From positions 1-64,000 of the forward strand of contig NZ_JBDPLH010000015.1 of the NCBI RefSeq assembly GCF_040187885.1: a stretch of DNA of 64,000 nt. The letters are read 5' to 3'. The stretch is from Roseateles_E cavernae. GTDB taxonomy: Bacteria; Pseudomonadota; Gammaproteobacteria; Burkholderiales; Burkholderiaceae_C. Below the pieces are notes generated by a model that saw only the letters and a program-made list of their open reading frames with translations, was not told the DNA's origin and searched no databases. Position 1 is the first letter of the stretch. Each line of letters opens with the position of its first letter. A program made the translations under genes and the position numbers. Shown here piece by piece: positions 54,596 through 63,035 of the stretch.

Positions 54596-54630
54596 GCCAA
54601 CAAACCATCCGATCAACCAGGGAGTCCCCC

Positions 54631-55380
54631 ATGACCAAGCCGATCTGGCTGCTGTACTTCATCGCCCTGCCCGCTGCACTGGCGCAGACGCCGCCACCCG
54701 CCCAGCTCGACACCGTCCAGGTCGGCCTGGTGCGCGACCCCGCCGCGATGCCTTACGAGCGCATGAACACCATGCTGCAGGGGCTGAGAAAATACGGCCA
54801 GGGCCTGATCGTGATGGACTTCAAGCTGGGGCCCAAGACCTTCGCGGCCCAGCCCGCGCCCAAGCTGGCGGTGGCCCATGAGGAGGGCTATCTGCCGATC
54901 AAGGTCGACGCCGAGGGCCGCTTCGAGCTGCCCTTGCTGCCGCCCGAACAGGCCAAGGGGGCCGAGCTGGCCAGCAATATCCCGCGCGGCGCCGCCGAGA
55001 TGCAGGGCCGCATCCGCCTGACCACGCCGCCCGAGCAGCTGAGCATGGCCACGGTGCGCCGCATCATGGGCATCGCCCGCACCCTGCGCAGCGAGTTGCT
55101 GCCCTGGTATGCCCGCTGGCTGTTCCCGCAGATCCAGGGCGTGCGGGTCTGCAGCGCCGAGCCCAAATGGGAGCTGGAGTGGCGCGACGAGCAGGGCCAG
55201 CTGCTGGGCCTGCCGCTGGCGGCCGAGCCCAAGGACCGCGACCCCGACGCGCCCAAGGACAAGCCCAGCCCGCCCTGCACCACGCTGACCGGCGCCGAGC
55301 CCTGGCCCGACGCAGCCCGCCTGGTGGCGCCGGCCGATGCCCGGCTCAGCGTGCGGCTGACGAGCTCAAGGGCGCAGTAA
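54631..55380 (+). CDS. Exported hypothetical protein
   Basis: 249 residues, family not recognised. The signal peptide is MTKPIWLLYFIALPAALAQ. The mature part has an alpha/beta look, with LRKYGQGLIVMDFKLGPK, RFELPLLPPEQAKGAELASN and MATVRRIMGIARTLRSELL; two cysteines lie in the C-terminal third (VRVCSAEPKW, PPCTTLTG) and could form a disulphide. The ATG at 54631 follows GGGAG and opens the signal; an ATG at 54583 is less likely. It follows the proline-rich protein by 35 bases and overlaps the convergent acyl-CoA synthetase end by 35 bases. Confidence 0.7.
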   Translation: MTKPIWLLYFIALPAALAQTPPPAQLDTVQVGLVRDPAAMPYERMNTMLQGLRKYGQGLIVMDFKLGPKTFAAQPAPKLAVAHEEGYLPIKVDAEGRFELPLLPPEQAKGAELASNIPRGAAEMQGRIRLTTPPEQLSMATVRRIMGIARTLRSELLPWYARWLFPQIQGVRVCSAEPKWELEWRDEQGQLLGLPLAAEPKDRDPDAPKDKPSPPCTTLTGAEPWPDAARLVAPADARLSVRLTSSRAQ

Positions 55381-57085
55381 CGCCGGCTGCCCGCGCCCGC
55401 TCCTCCTCCTGCCGCCGCAGCACGCCGCGCTGCAGCTTGCCGGTGGTGGTCATCGGCAGGGCCTCGATGAACTCGATCTCCTTCGGGTATTCGTAGGGCG
55501 CCAGCCGGCCCTTGACATGGGCTTGCAGCTCGGCGATCAGCGCCGCCGAGCCGTGCCGCCCCGGGGCCAGCACCACATAGGCCTTGACCAGGGCGCCGCG
55601 CTCGGCATCGGGTTTGGGCACCACGGCAGCGTTCGCGACCGCCGCATGCTTGACCAGGCAGTTCTCGATCTCGCTGGGGCCGATGCGGTAGCCGGCCGAC
55701 TTGAAGACGTCGTCGCTGCGGCCCTGATACCAGAGGTAGCCGTCCTTGTCCTGCAGCGCCATATCGCCGGTGCGGCACCAGCTGTCCTCGGGGTCGCCGG
55801 TGAACTTGGCCCGGGTCGCGTCCGCGCGGCCCCAGTAGCCCAGGAAGAAGACCGGGTCGGGATGGCCGTGCACATCGCGCCGGTGCACCGCCACATCGCC
55901 GGCCACGCCCGGGGGACAGGTCTTGCCCTCGGCGTCGATCACCGCGACCCGGTGGCCCGGATAGGCCCGCCCCATGCTGCCGGGCCGGGCCGGCCAGAAG
56001 CGGCTGCAGTTGCCCACCACATAGTTGATCTCGGTCTGGCCGAACATCTCGTTGACCGTCACGCCCAGCTGCTCGCGACAGTAGGCAAACACCGCATCGC
56101 CGACCGCCTCGCCGGCGCTCATGATGGCCTCGAGCTTGAGCGCATAGCGCTCGCGCGGCCGCGGCAACGCCTTCATCATCGCCTTCAGCGCGGTGGGGAA
56201 CAAAAAGGTGTGGGTCACGCCATGGGCGGCCATCAGCTCGAAGGCCTTGTCCGGCGCGAAGCGGCCCTGGTAGGCGACGATGGGCCGGCCGAAATACAGC
56301 GTCGGCAAGAGCGCATCCATCAGCCCGCCAGTCCAGGCCCAGTCGGCCGGGCTCCAGAACACCGCCTGCGTGCCCTTCTCCGGCGCGGCCGGGTCGAAGC
56401 CGAACCAGTTCTGGCTTGCGACAAAGCCGCTCAGATTGCCGATCAGCGCGCGGTTCGGGATCAGCGCGCCCTTGGGCGGGCCGGTCGTGCCGCTGGTGTA
56501 GATCAGCACCGCGGCCTCGTCGGCCTTGGTCCGCTCGGCCGTGAAGCGGGCATCCTCGGCCTGCAGCGCGGCCATCCAGCCGATCTCGTCGCAGTCAGCC
56601 TGGCATTCACCGACGACGATCAGATGGCGCAGCGCCGGGCAGCGCGCGCGCACGCCACGCAGCGCCTCCAGCGCCGCGCATTCGACCAGGGCCAGCACCG
56701 CAGCGCTGTCCTGCAGCCGGTACTCCAGCGCCTCGGGGCCGAACAGCATGGACAGCGGCATCGCCACCGCGCCGAGCTGGCTGATCGCAATCTGGGCCAC
56801 TGCGGTCTCGAAACGCTGCGGCAGCACCACCGCGACCCGGTCGCCGCGCCGCACGCCCAGGCGCCGCAGCGCATTGCTGAGCCGGTTCGCGGCGCGCTGC
56901 AGCTGGCCGTAGCTGTAGTGCGCGCGGCAGCCGCTGTCGCTGTCGAACAGCACGGCGGTGGCCTCGGGCGTGTCGCGGGCCCAGCGGCCGCAGCAGGCCT
57001 CGGCGATATTGAAATACTCGGGCACCTGCCAGCGGAACGCGCTGTGCAGTGCCAGGTAGGCATCTTCTTGTTGCTTGGTGGTCAT
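55346..57085 (-). CDS. AMP-dependent acyl-CoA synthetase
   Basis: 579-residue ANL-family ligase that activates a carboxylic acid with ATP and CoA. The P-loop is LIYTSGTTGPPKGALIPN, the adenylate-binding segment includes EMFGQTEINYVVGNC, the ribose Asp is in CRTGDMALQDKDGYLWYQGR and the hinge region is SDDVFKSAGYRIGPSEIE with the catalytic lysine in TTTGKLQRGVLR. The pattern fits acetyl/medium-chain acyl-CoA synthetases. The ATG at 57085 precedes MTTKQQEDAY. Standing alone, its pathway is not shown by its neighbours. Confidence 0.92.
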   Translation of the reverse strand: MTTKQQEDAYLALHSAFRWQVPEYFNIAEACCGRWARDTPEATAVLFDSDSGCRAHYSYGQLQRAANRLSNALRRLGVRRGDRVAVVLPQRFETAVAQIAISQLGAVAMPLSMLFGPEALEYRLQDSAAVLALVECAALEALRGVRARCPALRHLIVVGECQADCDEIGWMAALQAEDARFTAERTKADEAAVLIYTSGTTGPPKGALIPNRALIGNLSGFVASQNWFGFDPAAPEKGTQAVFWSPADWAWTGGLMDALLPTLYFGRPIVAYQGRFAPDKAFELMAAHGVTHTFLFPTALKAMMKALPRPRERYALKLEAIMSAGEAVGDAVFAYCREQLGVTVNEMFGQTEINYVVGNCSRFWPARPGSMGRAYPGHRVAVIDAEGKTCPPGVAGDVAVHRRDVHGHPDPVFFLGYWGRADATRAKFTGDPEDSWCRTGDMALQDKDGYLWYQGRSDDVFKSAGYRIGPSEIENCLVKHAAVANAAVVPKPDAERGALVKAYVVLAPGRHGSAALIAELQAHVKGRLAPYEYPKEIEFIEALPMTTTGKLQRGVLRRQEEERARAAGVTAPLSSSAAR

Positions 57086-57166
57086 CGGGCCTCCGCCTCG
57101 CGCTCCAACGAGCCGCTGAGGGTAGCGAGCGCAGGCAGCGGCGGCCTCATGGCTTACCCTAGCGCC

Positions 57167-57514
57167 ATGCTGACCACGATTTATCACAACCCCCGCTGCT
57201 CCAAGTCCCGCGAGGCCCTGGCCCTGCTGCAGGCCCAGGGCCTGAAGCCGATGGTGATCGAGTACCTGAAGACACCGCCCGATGTGGCCGAGCTGCAGGG
57301 CCTTGTGGCCCTGCTGGGCCTGCCGGTGCGCGAGCTGCTGCGCAGCGGTGAGGACGAGTACCAGCGCCTCGGCCTGGCCGATCCGTCGCTGGACGAGCCG
57401 ACCCTGCTGGCCGCGATGGCCGCCCACCCCATCCTGCTGCAGCGCCCGATCGTTGTGCACGGCCGGCGTGCGCTGATCGCCCGGCCGCCGGAGCTGCTGC
57501 TAGGCTGGCTCTGA
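57167..57514 (+). CDS. arsC: Glutaredoxin-dependent arsenate reductase
   Basis: 115 residues of the E. coli plasmid-type ArsC family. The catalytic cysteine is Cys11 in YHNPRCSKSREAL. The conserved VIEYLKTPP follows, and the three-arginine region reads HPILLQRPIVVHGRRALIARPPE. It reduces arsenate to arsenite with glutathione/glutaredoxin. No arsenite pump or ArsR is adjacent, so it is a lone copy; proteins of this family may also act on other substrates (YffB-like), but the RPIVV segment favours ArsC. Confidence 0.9.
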   Translation: MLTTIYHNPRCSKSREALALLQAQGLKPMVIEYLKTPPDVAELQGLVALLGLPVRELLRSGEDEYQRLGLADPSLDEPTLLAAMAAHPILLQRPIVVHGRRALIARPPELLLGWL

Positions 57515-57524
57515 GACGCGGCGC

Positions 57525-57550
57525 CGCTTGCTGCCGGCCGCCAGCAAGCG
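57525..57550. terminator. Hairpin between convergent arsC and hypothetical gene
   Basis: CGCTTGCTG (57525-57533) pairs with CAGCAAGCG (57542-57550) over an 8-base loop, starting 10 bases after the arsC stop and 30 bases from the end of the convergent gene. A 9-bp perfect stem between convergent genes is well placed for a shared terminator, though no T-run follows on either side. Confidence 0.5.
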
Positions 57551-57580
57551 GGCGGCCGACTCGCCCGGCCTCGGCCGGCC

Positions 57581-58522
57581 TCAGCAGCAGCGCTTGCCGG
57601 CGGTCTTGCTGCTCAGCGTCGGCGGGTTTTCCTGGCCCGGCGGGTTCAGCGGCAGATACTCTTTCTCGGTCGCGGCGGTCACCAGGATCAGGCCCTGGCG
57701 CAGCTTGTCGTGGGTGACGTCGATGGTGGCCATATAGACCGGTGCCAGCAGGCGCTGCGCCTTGCGCTTGGACAGGCTCAGATAGCCGAAACGCAGGCCC
57801 TCGCGGCACTCGAAGTCGATCGGGCGGTCCTGCTTGCCGCGCTGCAGCTCGAACTTCGCCTGCAGCTGGTTCAGCAGCTGGCGCAGCGCGCGCTCCGGGT
57901 GCAGCGGCTTGGCGCGGTCCAGCGCTTCGCCGCCGGGGCTGCGCAACAGGGTCGAGAGCATGTCGAACTCGCCGTTGCCGGCAATCTGCAGCGCCGCCGA
58001 GGCCGGGCCCAGCACCGGGATGCCCTCGATGTGATGCCGGAAGGCGCCGATCGCGCGGCACAGCACCGGCTCGCTCTGATGACCGCTGCGGTCGGTGGCG
58101 GCCGCCTTGATCTGCCACAGCCGCTCGAAGCTCAGCGTCTCGCCGCGCCCCAGCGCGTCATGCAGGCCCAGCGACTGCAGCAGCTTGGCCGTGTGATCGG
58201 CGAGCTGCTGCTTGGGCTGGGTCTCCTTGAACAGCGCCTCCATCGGCGCCAGCCCGCTGCTGAGCTTGACGGCGCCGCTGGCGTGGTAAAGCACGGCCCT
58301 GGCGCCCTCGGGCAGGCGCACCAGCGTGTGGTCGTCGAAGGTCTCCCACTGGCCGCGCTCGAAGTTCTGGTCGCAAGCCTCGCTGCTGCCCTTGAGCAGC
58401 TTGCGCAGGCGGCGCTGCTGCTCGTCGACCGAGCTGCGCCGCAGCTCCAGGATGGCCAGCTCGGCGGGCAGCTCCTGCTTGAAGGACGAAGCCAGCGATT
58501 CCATCAGTTGATTGATGTCCAT
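57581..58522 (-). CDS. Hypothetical protein partnered with DUF6345 gene
   Basis: 313 residues without a family I recognise. No signal peptide or membrane segment, so probably cytoplasmic. It starts MDINQLMESLASSFKQELPA, is charged and helical in the first 90 residues, has a central part with GNGEFDMLSTLLRSPGGEA, and a Lys/Arg-rich C-terminal region (LSKRKAQRLLAPVYMATIDV) ending in a CysCys pair (KTAGKRCC). It begins 48 bases after the DUF6345 stop on the same strand, and nothing else is near, so the two are probably a functional pair. Confidence 0.7.
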   Translation of the reverse strand: MDINQLMESLASSFKQELPAELAILELRRSSVDEQQRRLRKLLKGSSEACDQNFERGQWETFDDHTLVRLPEGARAVLYHASGAVKLSSGLAPMEALFKETQPKQQLADHTAKLLQSLGLHDALGRGETLSFERLWQIKAAATDRSGHQSEPVLCRAIGAFRHHIEGIPVLGPASAALQIAGNGEFDMLSTLLRSPGGEALDRAKPLHPERALRQLLNQLQAKFELQRGKQDRPIDFECREGLRFGYLSLSKRKAQRLLAPVYMATIDVTHDKLRQGLILVTAATEKEYLPLNPPGQENPPTLSSKTAGKRCC

Positions 58523-58570
58523 GATGTTGATGTCCGGTAAGAGGTTGTTGAACGCGTCAGCCTTCGGTGC

Positions 58571-59320
58571 TCAGCCCTCGGTCCAGCGCCACAGCAGGCA
58601 GGCCTGGCGGCTGGGCGGCAGATCGGGCACGACGCTGCCATGGCCCCACAGATGGTCGCGATTGAGCGCGCTCAGGTCCCAGCGGACATTGCCGTTGTTC
58701 CAGGTGGCAGCGTCGCCGACGCAGACGGTGATCGGGTGGTTGTCGACGGCCCAGTCGGAGACGCCGTCATGCCAGGCATGCGAGACGGTGTCGCCATGCA
58801 CCAGGTTGTGGGCCACGTCCTCGCCGCACTCGTCGGTGGTCCAGGCGTCGTACATGTTCTCCCAGGCGCCGCAGTAGATGTGCAGGCCGCTGAAGATGTT
58901 CCACAGCCCGGCCACATTGTTGCGATCCACCGTCTTGCAGGAATAGGCCATCACCCATTCGGCGTTCCAGTTCTCGCCCAGTTGCCAGTCGCCCGAGAAG
59001 GTGAACCAGCCGGTCTGCGGCGTGTCGTAAAGCATCAGCGCCTGGCCGTCGGCGGTGTGGTTGCCATGGGTCTCGATCCAGAACAGATCGACATCGTCGA
59101 CCCAGCTGCGATCACCGCCGCCGCGGTCGTTGTCGCGGATGTCGGTCTCCCAGCAGTCGGTATTGGCCCAGTAGAACGCACGGCCGTGGCCGGCGCTGCG
59201 CAGCTTGCTGTCGAAGCCGTTGGCGCGGTTGAATGTGTAGGTCAGGTCACTCGATGTGGTCACGCCGGCGGCGCGGGCGTGGTTGCAGTAGCGAATGGCT
59301 TCGATGCCGAATCTGGCCAT
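58571..59320 (-). CDS. DUF6345-like protein with a caspase-like His/Cys pair
   Basis: 249 residues resembling DUF6345. The N terminus (MARFGIEAIRYCNHARAAGV) has no signal. A hydrophobic strand then His-Gly (DLFWIETHGNHTADG; His85) and a second strand ending in Cys (EWVMAYSCKTVD; Cys128) lie 43 residues apart, the order and spacing of the catalytic dyad in caspase/gingipain-fold proteases. A segment NIFSGLHIYCGAWENMYDAW follows, and the protein is rich in Trp and Asp. Peptidase activity is inferred from this arrangement only; the family is uncharacterised as far as I know. It is the first gene of a two-gene unit. Confidence 0.72.
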   Translation of the reverse strand: MARFGIEAIRYCNHARAAGVTTSSDLTYTFNRANGFDSKLRSAGHGRAFYWANTDCWETDIRDNDRGGGDRSWVDDVDLFWIETHGNHTADGQALMLYDTPQTGWFTFSGDWQLGENWNAEWVMAYSCKTVDRNNVAGLWNIFSGLHIYCGAWENMYDAWTTDECGEDVAHNLVHGDTVSHAWHDGVSDWAVDNHPITVCVGDAATWNNGNVRWDLSALNRDHLWGHGSVVPDLPPSRQACLLWRWTEG

Positions 59321-59495
59321 GATTGCCTCCTTGGCTGGTCCGCAGCCAGCGTGGATTCGCTGGCTTGCTGTGCAGACTAGGCAGGTGGCGCCGCGCGCTC
59401 TACGGTCAAACTTGGGGGACCCGCGCTTCTAGGGAGGCCGCACACGCGGCTCTTCATCAGTCTGCATGACAGCATCTGGTGCATGCACCGGGGCC

Positions 59496-60428
59496 TCAGG
59501 GCGGCGAGTCCGCCAGCTGCGCCTTCAGATACTTCAGAAAGGCCTGGGCCGCATGCGAGAGCGTGCGGCCCATCAAGGTCTGCACGACGATATTGCGCAG
59601 ATCCAGGCCGCGGTCGCGCAGGCGCACGCAGGCCAGCTCGCCGCGGTCGACCTGGTAGCGGATCGAGATCTCGCCGGAGATCGTCACGCCCTCCTCCTGG
59701 TGGCGCAGAAAGCCGAACAGGCTGCCGATGTAGTTGCTGGTCAGGATAGGCGCGACGCTCAGGCGCTGGCGGCTGCAAGCGATGTCGAAGAGCTGGCGCA
59801 CCGTGGTGTCCTGCTCGGGCAGCGCGATCGGATAGGCCAGCAGCTGGGACAGGCTGACCTGCTTGAAGCGCGTCAGCGGGTGGCCGGCGCGCATCACCGC
59901 CAGCACCGGCGAGGGCTGCGAATGCTCGACCTTCAGGTCCTTCTCGGCGCTGCGGCTCATCGTGATGCCGATGTCGGCATCACCCTGCAGCACGCGGCGC
60001 GTCGCCTCGGCCGGCGGGTCGACCGAGAGATGGAACTGGATGCCCGGATGCTGGCGCGAGAAGTCGGCGATCAGGCGCGGCATGAACTCCATCGAGAAGC
60101 CCTCCGTCGAGGCCAGGTGCACGCGGCCGCGCTGCATGCCCTTGAGCGCCTGGATGTCGTGCACCGCGCGCTCGGCGTCGTGGGCCGACTTCAGCGCGTG
60201 CACGGCCAGCACCTCGCCGGCCGCGCTGGGCACCATGCCGCGCGCATGGCGGTCGAACAAGGTCGCGCCCAGCAGGTCCTCCAGATGGGCGATATGGCGG
60301 CTGATCGAGGAGGCCGCGACGTTCAGCCGCTGCGAGGCCTCGCTGATCGATCCGCAGCGGATCACCTCGAGGAAATAGCGCAGCGCGGTGTCCTGCAACT
60401 GGCGGGCAATGAGGGGATTGTTGGACAT
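59496..60428 (-). CDS. LysR-family transcriptional regulator
   Basis: 310 residues. The N-terminal helix-turn-helix is LRYFLEVIRCGSISEASQRL, then NVAASSISRHIAHLEDLLGA. The C-terminal periplasmic-binding-like effector domain contains LASTEGFSMEFMPRLIADFS and GDADIGITMSRSAEKDLKV. It is divergent from the ABC importer operon starting at 60562 and should regulate it from the shared 133-base gap, in the usual LysR manner. The effector is unknown, likely the imported compound or its product. Confidence 0.93.
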   Translation of the reverse strand: MSNNPLIARQLQDTALRYFLEVIRCGSISEASQRLNVAASSISRHIAHLEDLLGATLFDRHARGMVPSAAGEVLAVHALKSAHDAERAVHDIQALKGMQRGRVHLASTEGFSMEFMPRLIADFSRQHPGIQFHLSVDPPAEATRRVLQGDADIGITMSRSAEKDLKVEHSQPSPVLAVMRAGHPLTRFKQVSLSQLLAYPIALPEQDTTVRQLFDIACSRQRLSVAPILTSNYIGSLFGFLRHQEEGVTISGEISIRYQVDRGELACVRLRDRGLDLRNIVVQTLMGRTLSHAAQAFLKYLKAQLADSPP

Positions 60429-60446
60429 CAGGGTTAACGCCTGGCT

Positions 60447-60459
60447 TGCCTTTTAGGCA
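60447..60459. promoter_or_regulatory. Candidate LysR box in the divergent gap
   Basis: TGCCT-TTT-AGGCA is a perfect 5-3-5 inverted repeat with the T-N11-A form bound by LysR regulators. It lies 19 bases upstream of the LysR start and about 100 bases upstream of the binding-protein ATG, the usual place of an autoregulatory/activation site. Confidence 0.5.
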
Positions 60460-60561
60460 TCGCAGGCCTCGAAATTTGGAAATGGCGCAAAGCTCGCGCT
60501 GGTCGCATTCTTGCCGACATCGCGATGTTTTTCGCCCGGACTGACGAAGGAATCGACCGCC

Positions 60562-62082
60562 ATGCGCCTGACTGCTATCGCCGCCCTGCTGATGTCTTCG
60601 ACGCTTGCCGCACCCCTCAGTGCATACGCCGGCAAGACCAACGACACCCTGGTCTATGCCTCGGACAACGAGGTCGAGAACGTCAGCCCGTATCACAACA
60701 ATATGCGCGAGGGCGTGATCCTGGCGAATATGGCCTGGGACACCCTGATCCATCGCGACACCAAGACCGGCGAGTACAAGCCCCAGCTCGCCACCGCCTG
60801 GAAGTGGGAATCTCCGACCGCGCTGCTGCTGACCCTGCGGCCCGGCGTCAGCTTCCACAACGGCGACAAGTTCTCGGCCGACGATGTGGTGTTCACCTTC
60901 AACACCGTGACCGGCCCCGACGCCAAGATCGCGACGCGCCAGAACACCGACTGGATCAAGGATGTGGTCAAGCTCAGCGAGACCCAGGTGCGCATCAACC
61001 TGAAGACGCCCTTCCCGGCCGCGCTCGAATACCTGGCAGGGCCGACGCCGATCTATCCGGCCGCCTACTTCAAGAAGGTCGGCCTGGAAGGCTTCAGCAA
61101 GGCGCCCGTCGGCACCGGCCCCTACAAGATCACCGCGGTGACACCGGGCCAGGGCGTGACCATGGCCAAGAACACCAGCTACTTCAAGGACAGCCCGCTG
61201 GGCCAGCCGCAGATCGGCACGGTCAAGTTCGTCGTGATCCGCGACCCCGAGGCGCGCGCCGCCCAACTGATGACCGGCGCGGTCGACTGGATCTGGCGCG
61301 TACCGGCCGACCAGGCCGAGTCCTTCAAGGTCATGCCCAAGATGAGCGTGCTCAGCGGCGAGACCATGCGGGTGGGCTTCCTGTCCATCAACAACAATGG
61401 CACGACACCGGAGAGCGCGCCCTTCAAGGACCCGCGCGTGCGCCAGGCACTGAACCATGCGATCAACCGCAAGGGCATGGCCGACAACCTGGTGCGCGGC
61501 GGCAGCCAGCCGGTCTACGCGCCCTGCTTCCGCACCCAGTTCGGCTGCGATACCACGAGCGTCGTGAAGTACGACTACAACCCCGCCAAGGCCAAGGCCC
61601 TGCTGGCCGAGGCCGGCTATGCCAACGGCTTCGACACCGACCTCTGGGCCTATCGCGAGCGCGACTATGCCGAGGCCATCATCGGCGACCTGCGCAAGGT
61701 CGGCATCCGCGCGCGCCTGCACTTCGTTCAGTACCCGGCCCTGCGCAACGAGCTGCGCTCGGGCCGGGCGCCGCTGAGCTTCCAGGCCTGGGGCTCGTTC
61801 TCGATCAACGATGCCTCCGCCTTCGTCGGCAACTACTTCAAGGGTGGCCCCGACGACACCGCCAAGGACCCGCAGACCATCGCGCTGCTGCAGACCGCCG
61901 ACGCCACCGTCGACAAGGCCGAGCGCAAGACCAAGTACGCGAAGGCGCTGCAGCGCATCTCCACCGAGGCCTTCTGGGCCCCGATGTTCTCCTACTCGAC
62001 CAACTACGCCTTCAGTTCGGACCTGAAGTTCGAGGCCCAGCCGGACGAGCTGCCGCGCTTCTTCAAGGCGAGCTGGAAGTAA
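60562..62082 (+). CDS. ABC importer periplasmic binding protein (SBP family 5)
   Basis: 506 residues with a Sec signal (LTAIAALLMSSTLAAPLSAYA). Family 5 hallmarks are LRPGVSFHNGDKFSADDVVF, PVGTGPYKITAV and RVRQALNHAINRKGMADNLV. It binds a peptide or similar solute for the permeases encoded next. The ATG at 60562 follows GAAGGAA. It opens an operon of binding protein, two permeases and ATPase, separate from and not closely similar to the left-hand importer at 502-5645, which uses a Tat-like signal. Confidence 0.92.
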   Translation: MRLTAIAALLMSSTLAAPLSAYAGKTNDTLVYASDNEVENVSPYHNNMREGVILANMAWDTLIHRDTKTGEYKPQLATAWKWESPTALLLTLRPGVSFHNGDKFSADDVVFTFNTVTGPDAKIATRQNTDWIKDVVKLSETQVRINLKTPFPAALEYLAGPTPIYPAAYFKKVGLEGFSKAPVGTGPYKITAVTPGQGVTMAKNTSYFKDSPLGQPQIGTVKFVVIRDPEARAAQLMTGAVDWIWRVPADQAESFKVMPKMSVLSGETMRVGFLSINNNGTTPESAPFKDPRVRQALNHAINRKGMADNLVRGGSQPVYAPCFRTQFGCDTTSVVKYDYNPAKAKALLAEAGYANGFDTDLWAYRERDYAEAIIGDLRKVGIRARLHFVQYPALRNELRSGRAPLSFQAWGSFSINDASAFVGNYFKGGPDDTAKDPQTIALLQTADATVDKAERKTKYAKALQRISTEAFWAPMFSYSTNYAFSSDLKFEAQPDELPRFFKASWK

Positions 62083-62108
62083 AGAGCCACCAAGCCGGGA
62101 GTGCTGCC

Positions 62109-63029
62109 ATGCTGATCTACATCCTGCGCCGACTGCTGGTGGCCTGCAGCGTGATGCTGACGGTCGCCGTGCTCAGCTTCATGCTGCTACACCTGTCGGG
62201 CGACCTGGCCACCGCGATCGCCGGGGCCGAGTCGACATCGGCCGACATCGAGAAGATACGCGTGCAGTACGGCCTGGACCGGCCGATCACGACGCAGTTC
62301 TTCGACTGGCTGGGCGCGGCGGCGCGGCTGGACTTCGGCCGCTCCTTCTACTTCCAGAACACCGTGATGGAGCTGATCGGCGAGCGCCTGCCGATCACGC
62401 TCAAACTCGGCGCGGTGGCTCTGCTGCTGGCCGTCGCGGTGGCGATCCCGCTGGGCGTGCTGGCCGCGATCTATCGCGACAGCTGGGTCGACCGCGTCGC
62501 GCTGATGATCGCGGTCGTCGGCCAGGCCATGCCGAACTTCTGGTTCGCGCTGACCCTGATCCTGATCTTCGCGGTGGGCCTGCAATGGCTGCCGGTCGCG
62601 GGCAACGAGAGCTGGCTGCATTTCGTGCTGCCGGCCATCGCGCTGGGCTATTACGCGATGCCTTCGCTGATGCGGCTGACGCGCGCCGGCATGCTGGACG
62701 TGCTGGGCTCGGACTACATCCGCACCGCCCGTGCCAAGGGCCTGAGCCCGGCCCGCGTCGTCTTCAAGCATGCGCTGCGCAACGCCATCATCCCCGTGGT
62801 CGCGCTGGCCGCGGTGGAGCTGGGCTTCATGCTGGGCGGCTCGGTGGTGATCGAGTCGGTCTATTCGCTGCAAGGCCTGGGCCAGCTGGCCTGGGACTCG
62901 ATCGCGCGCAACGACTATCCGGTCGTGCAGGCCGTCGTGCTGATCATCGCCAGCTTCTACATCGCGCTGACCTTCCTCGCCGACGTGCTGAACGCCGCGC
63001 TCGACCCGCGCATGCGCACCAAGGAGTAA
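62109..63029 (+). CDS. ABC importer permease, DppB type (second importer)
   Basis: 306-residue inner-membrane permease. The N-terminal helix is MLIYILRRLLVACSVMLTVA, the periplasmic block has YGLDRPITTQFFDWLG and FGRSFYFQNTVMELI, and the EAA loop is RTARAKGLSPARVVFKHALR. GGSVVIESVYSLQGLGQL is a DppB hallmark. It starts 26 bases after the binding-protein stop and ends 6 bases before the DppC-type gene. Confidence 0.95.
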   Translation: MLIYILRRLLVACSVMLTVAVLSFMLLHLSGDLATAIAGAESTSADIEKIRVQYGLDRPITTQFFDWLGAAARLDFGRSFYFQNTVMELIGERLPITLKLGAVALLLAVAVAIPLGVLAAIYRDSWVDRVALMIAVVGQAMPNFWFALTLILIFAVGLQWLPVAGNESWLHFVLPAIALGYYAMPSLMRLTRAGMLDVLGSDYIRTARAKGLSPARVVFKHALRNAIIPVVALAAVELGFMLGGSVVIESVYSLQGLGQLAWDSIARNDYPVVQAVVLIIASFYIALTFLADVLNAALDPRMRTKE

Positions 63030-63035
63030 GCCGCC

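Noticed and set aside
60525..63029. A long plus-strand frame that seems to fuse an Arg-rich protein to the DppB-type permease
   Set aside because: The first part is an out-of-frame reading of the binding-protein gene; the permease has its own ATG at 62109 with normal spacing.
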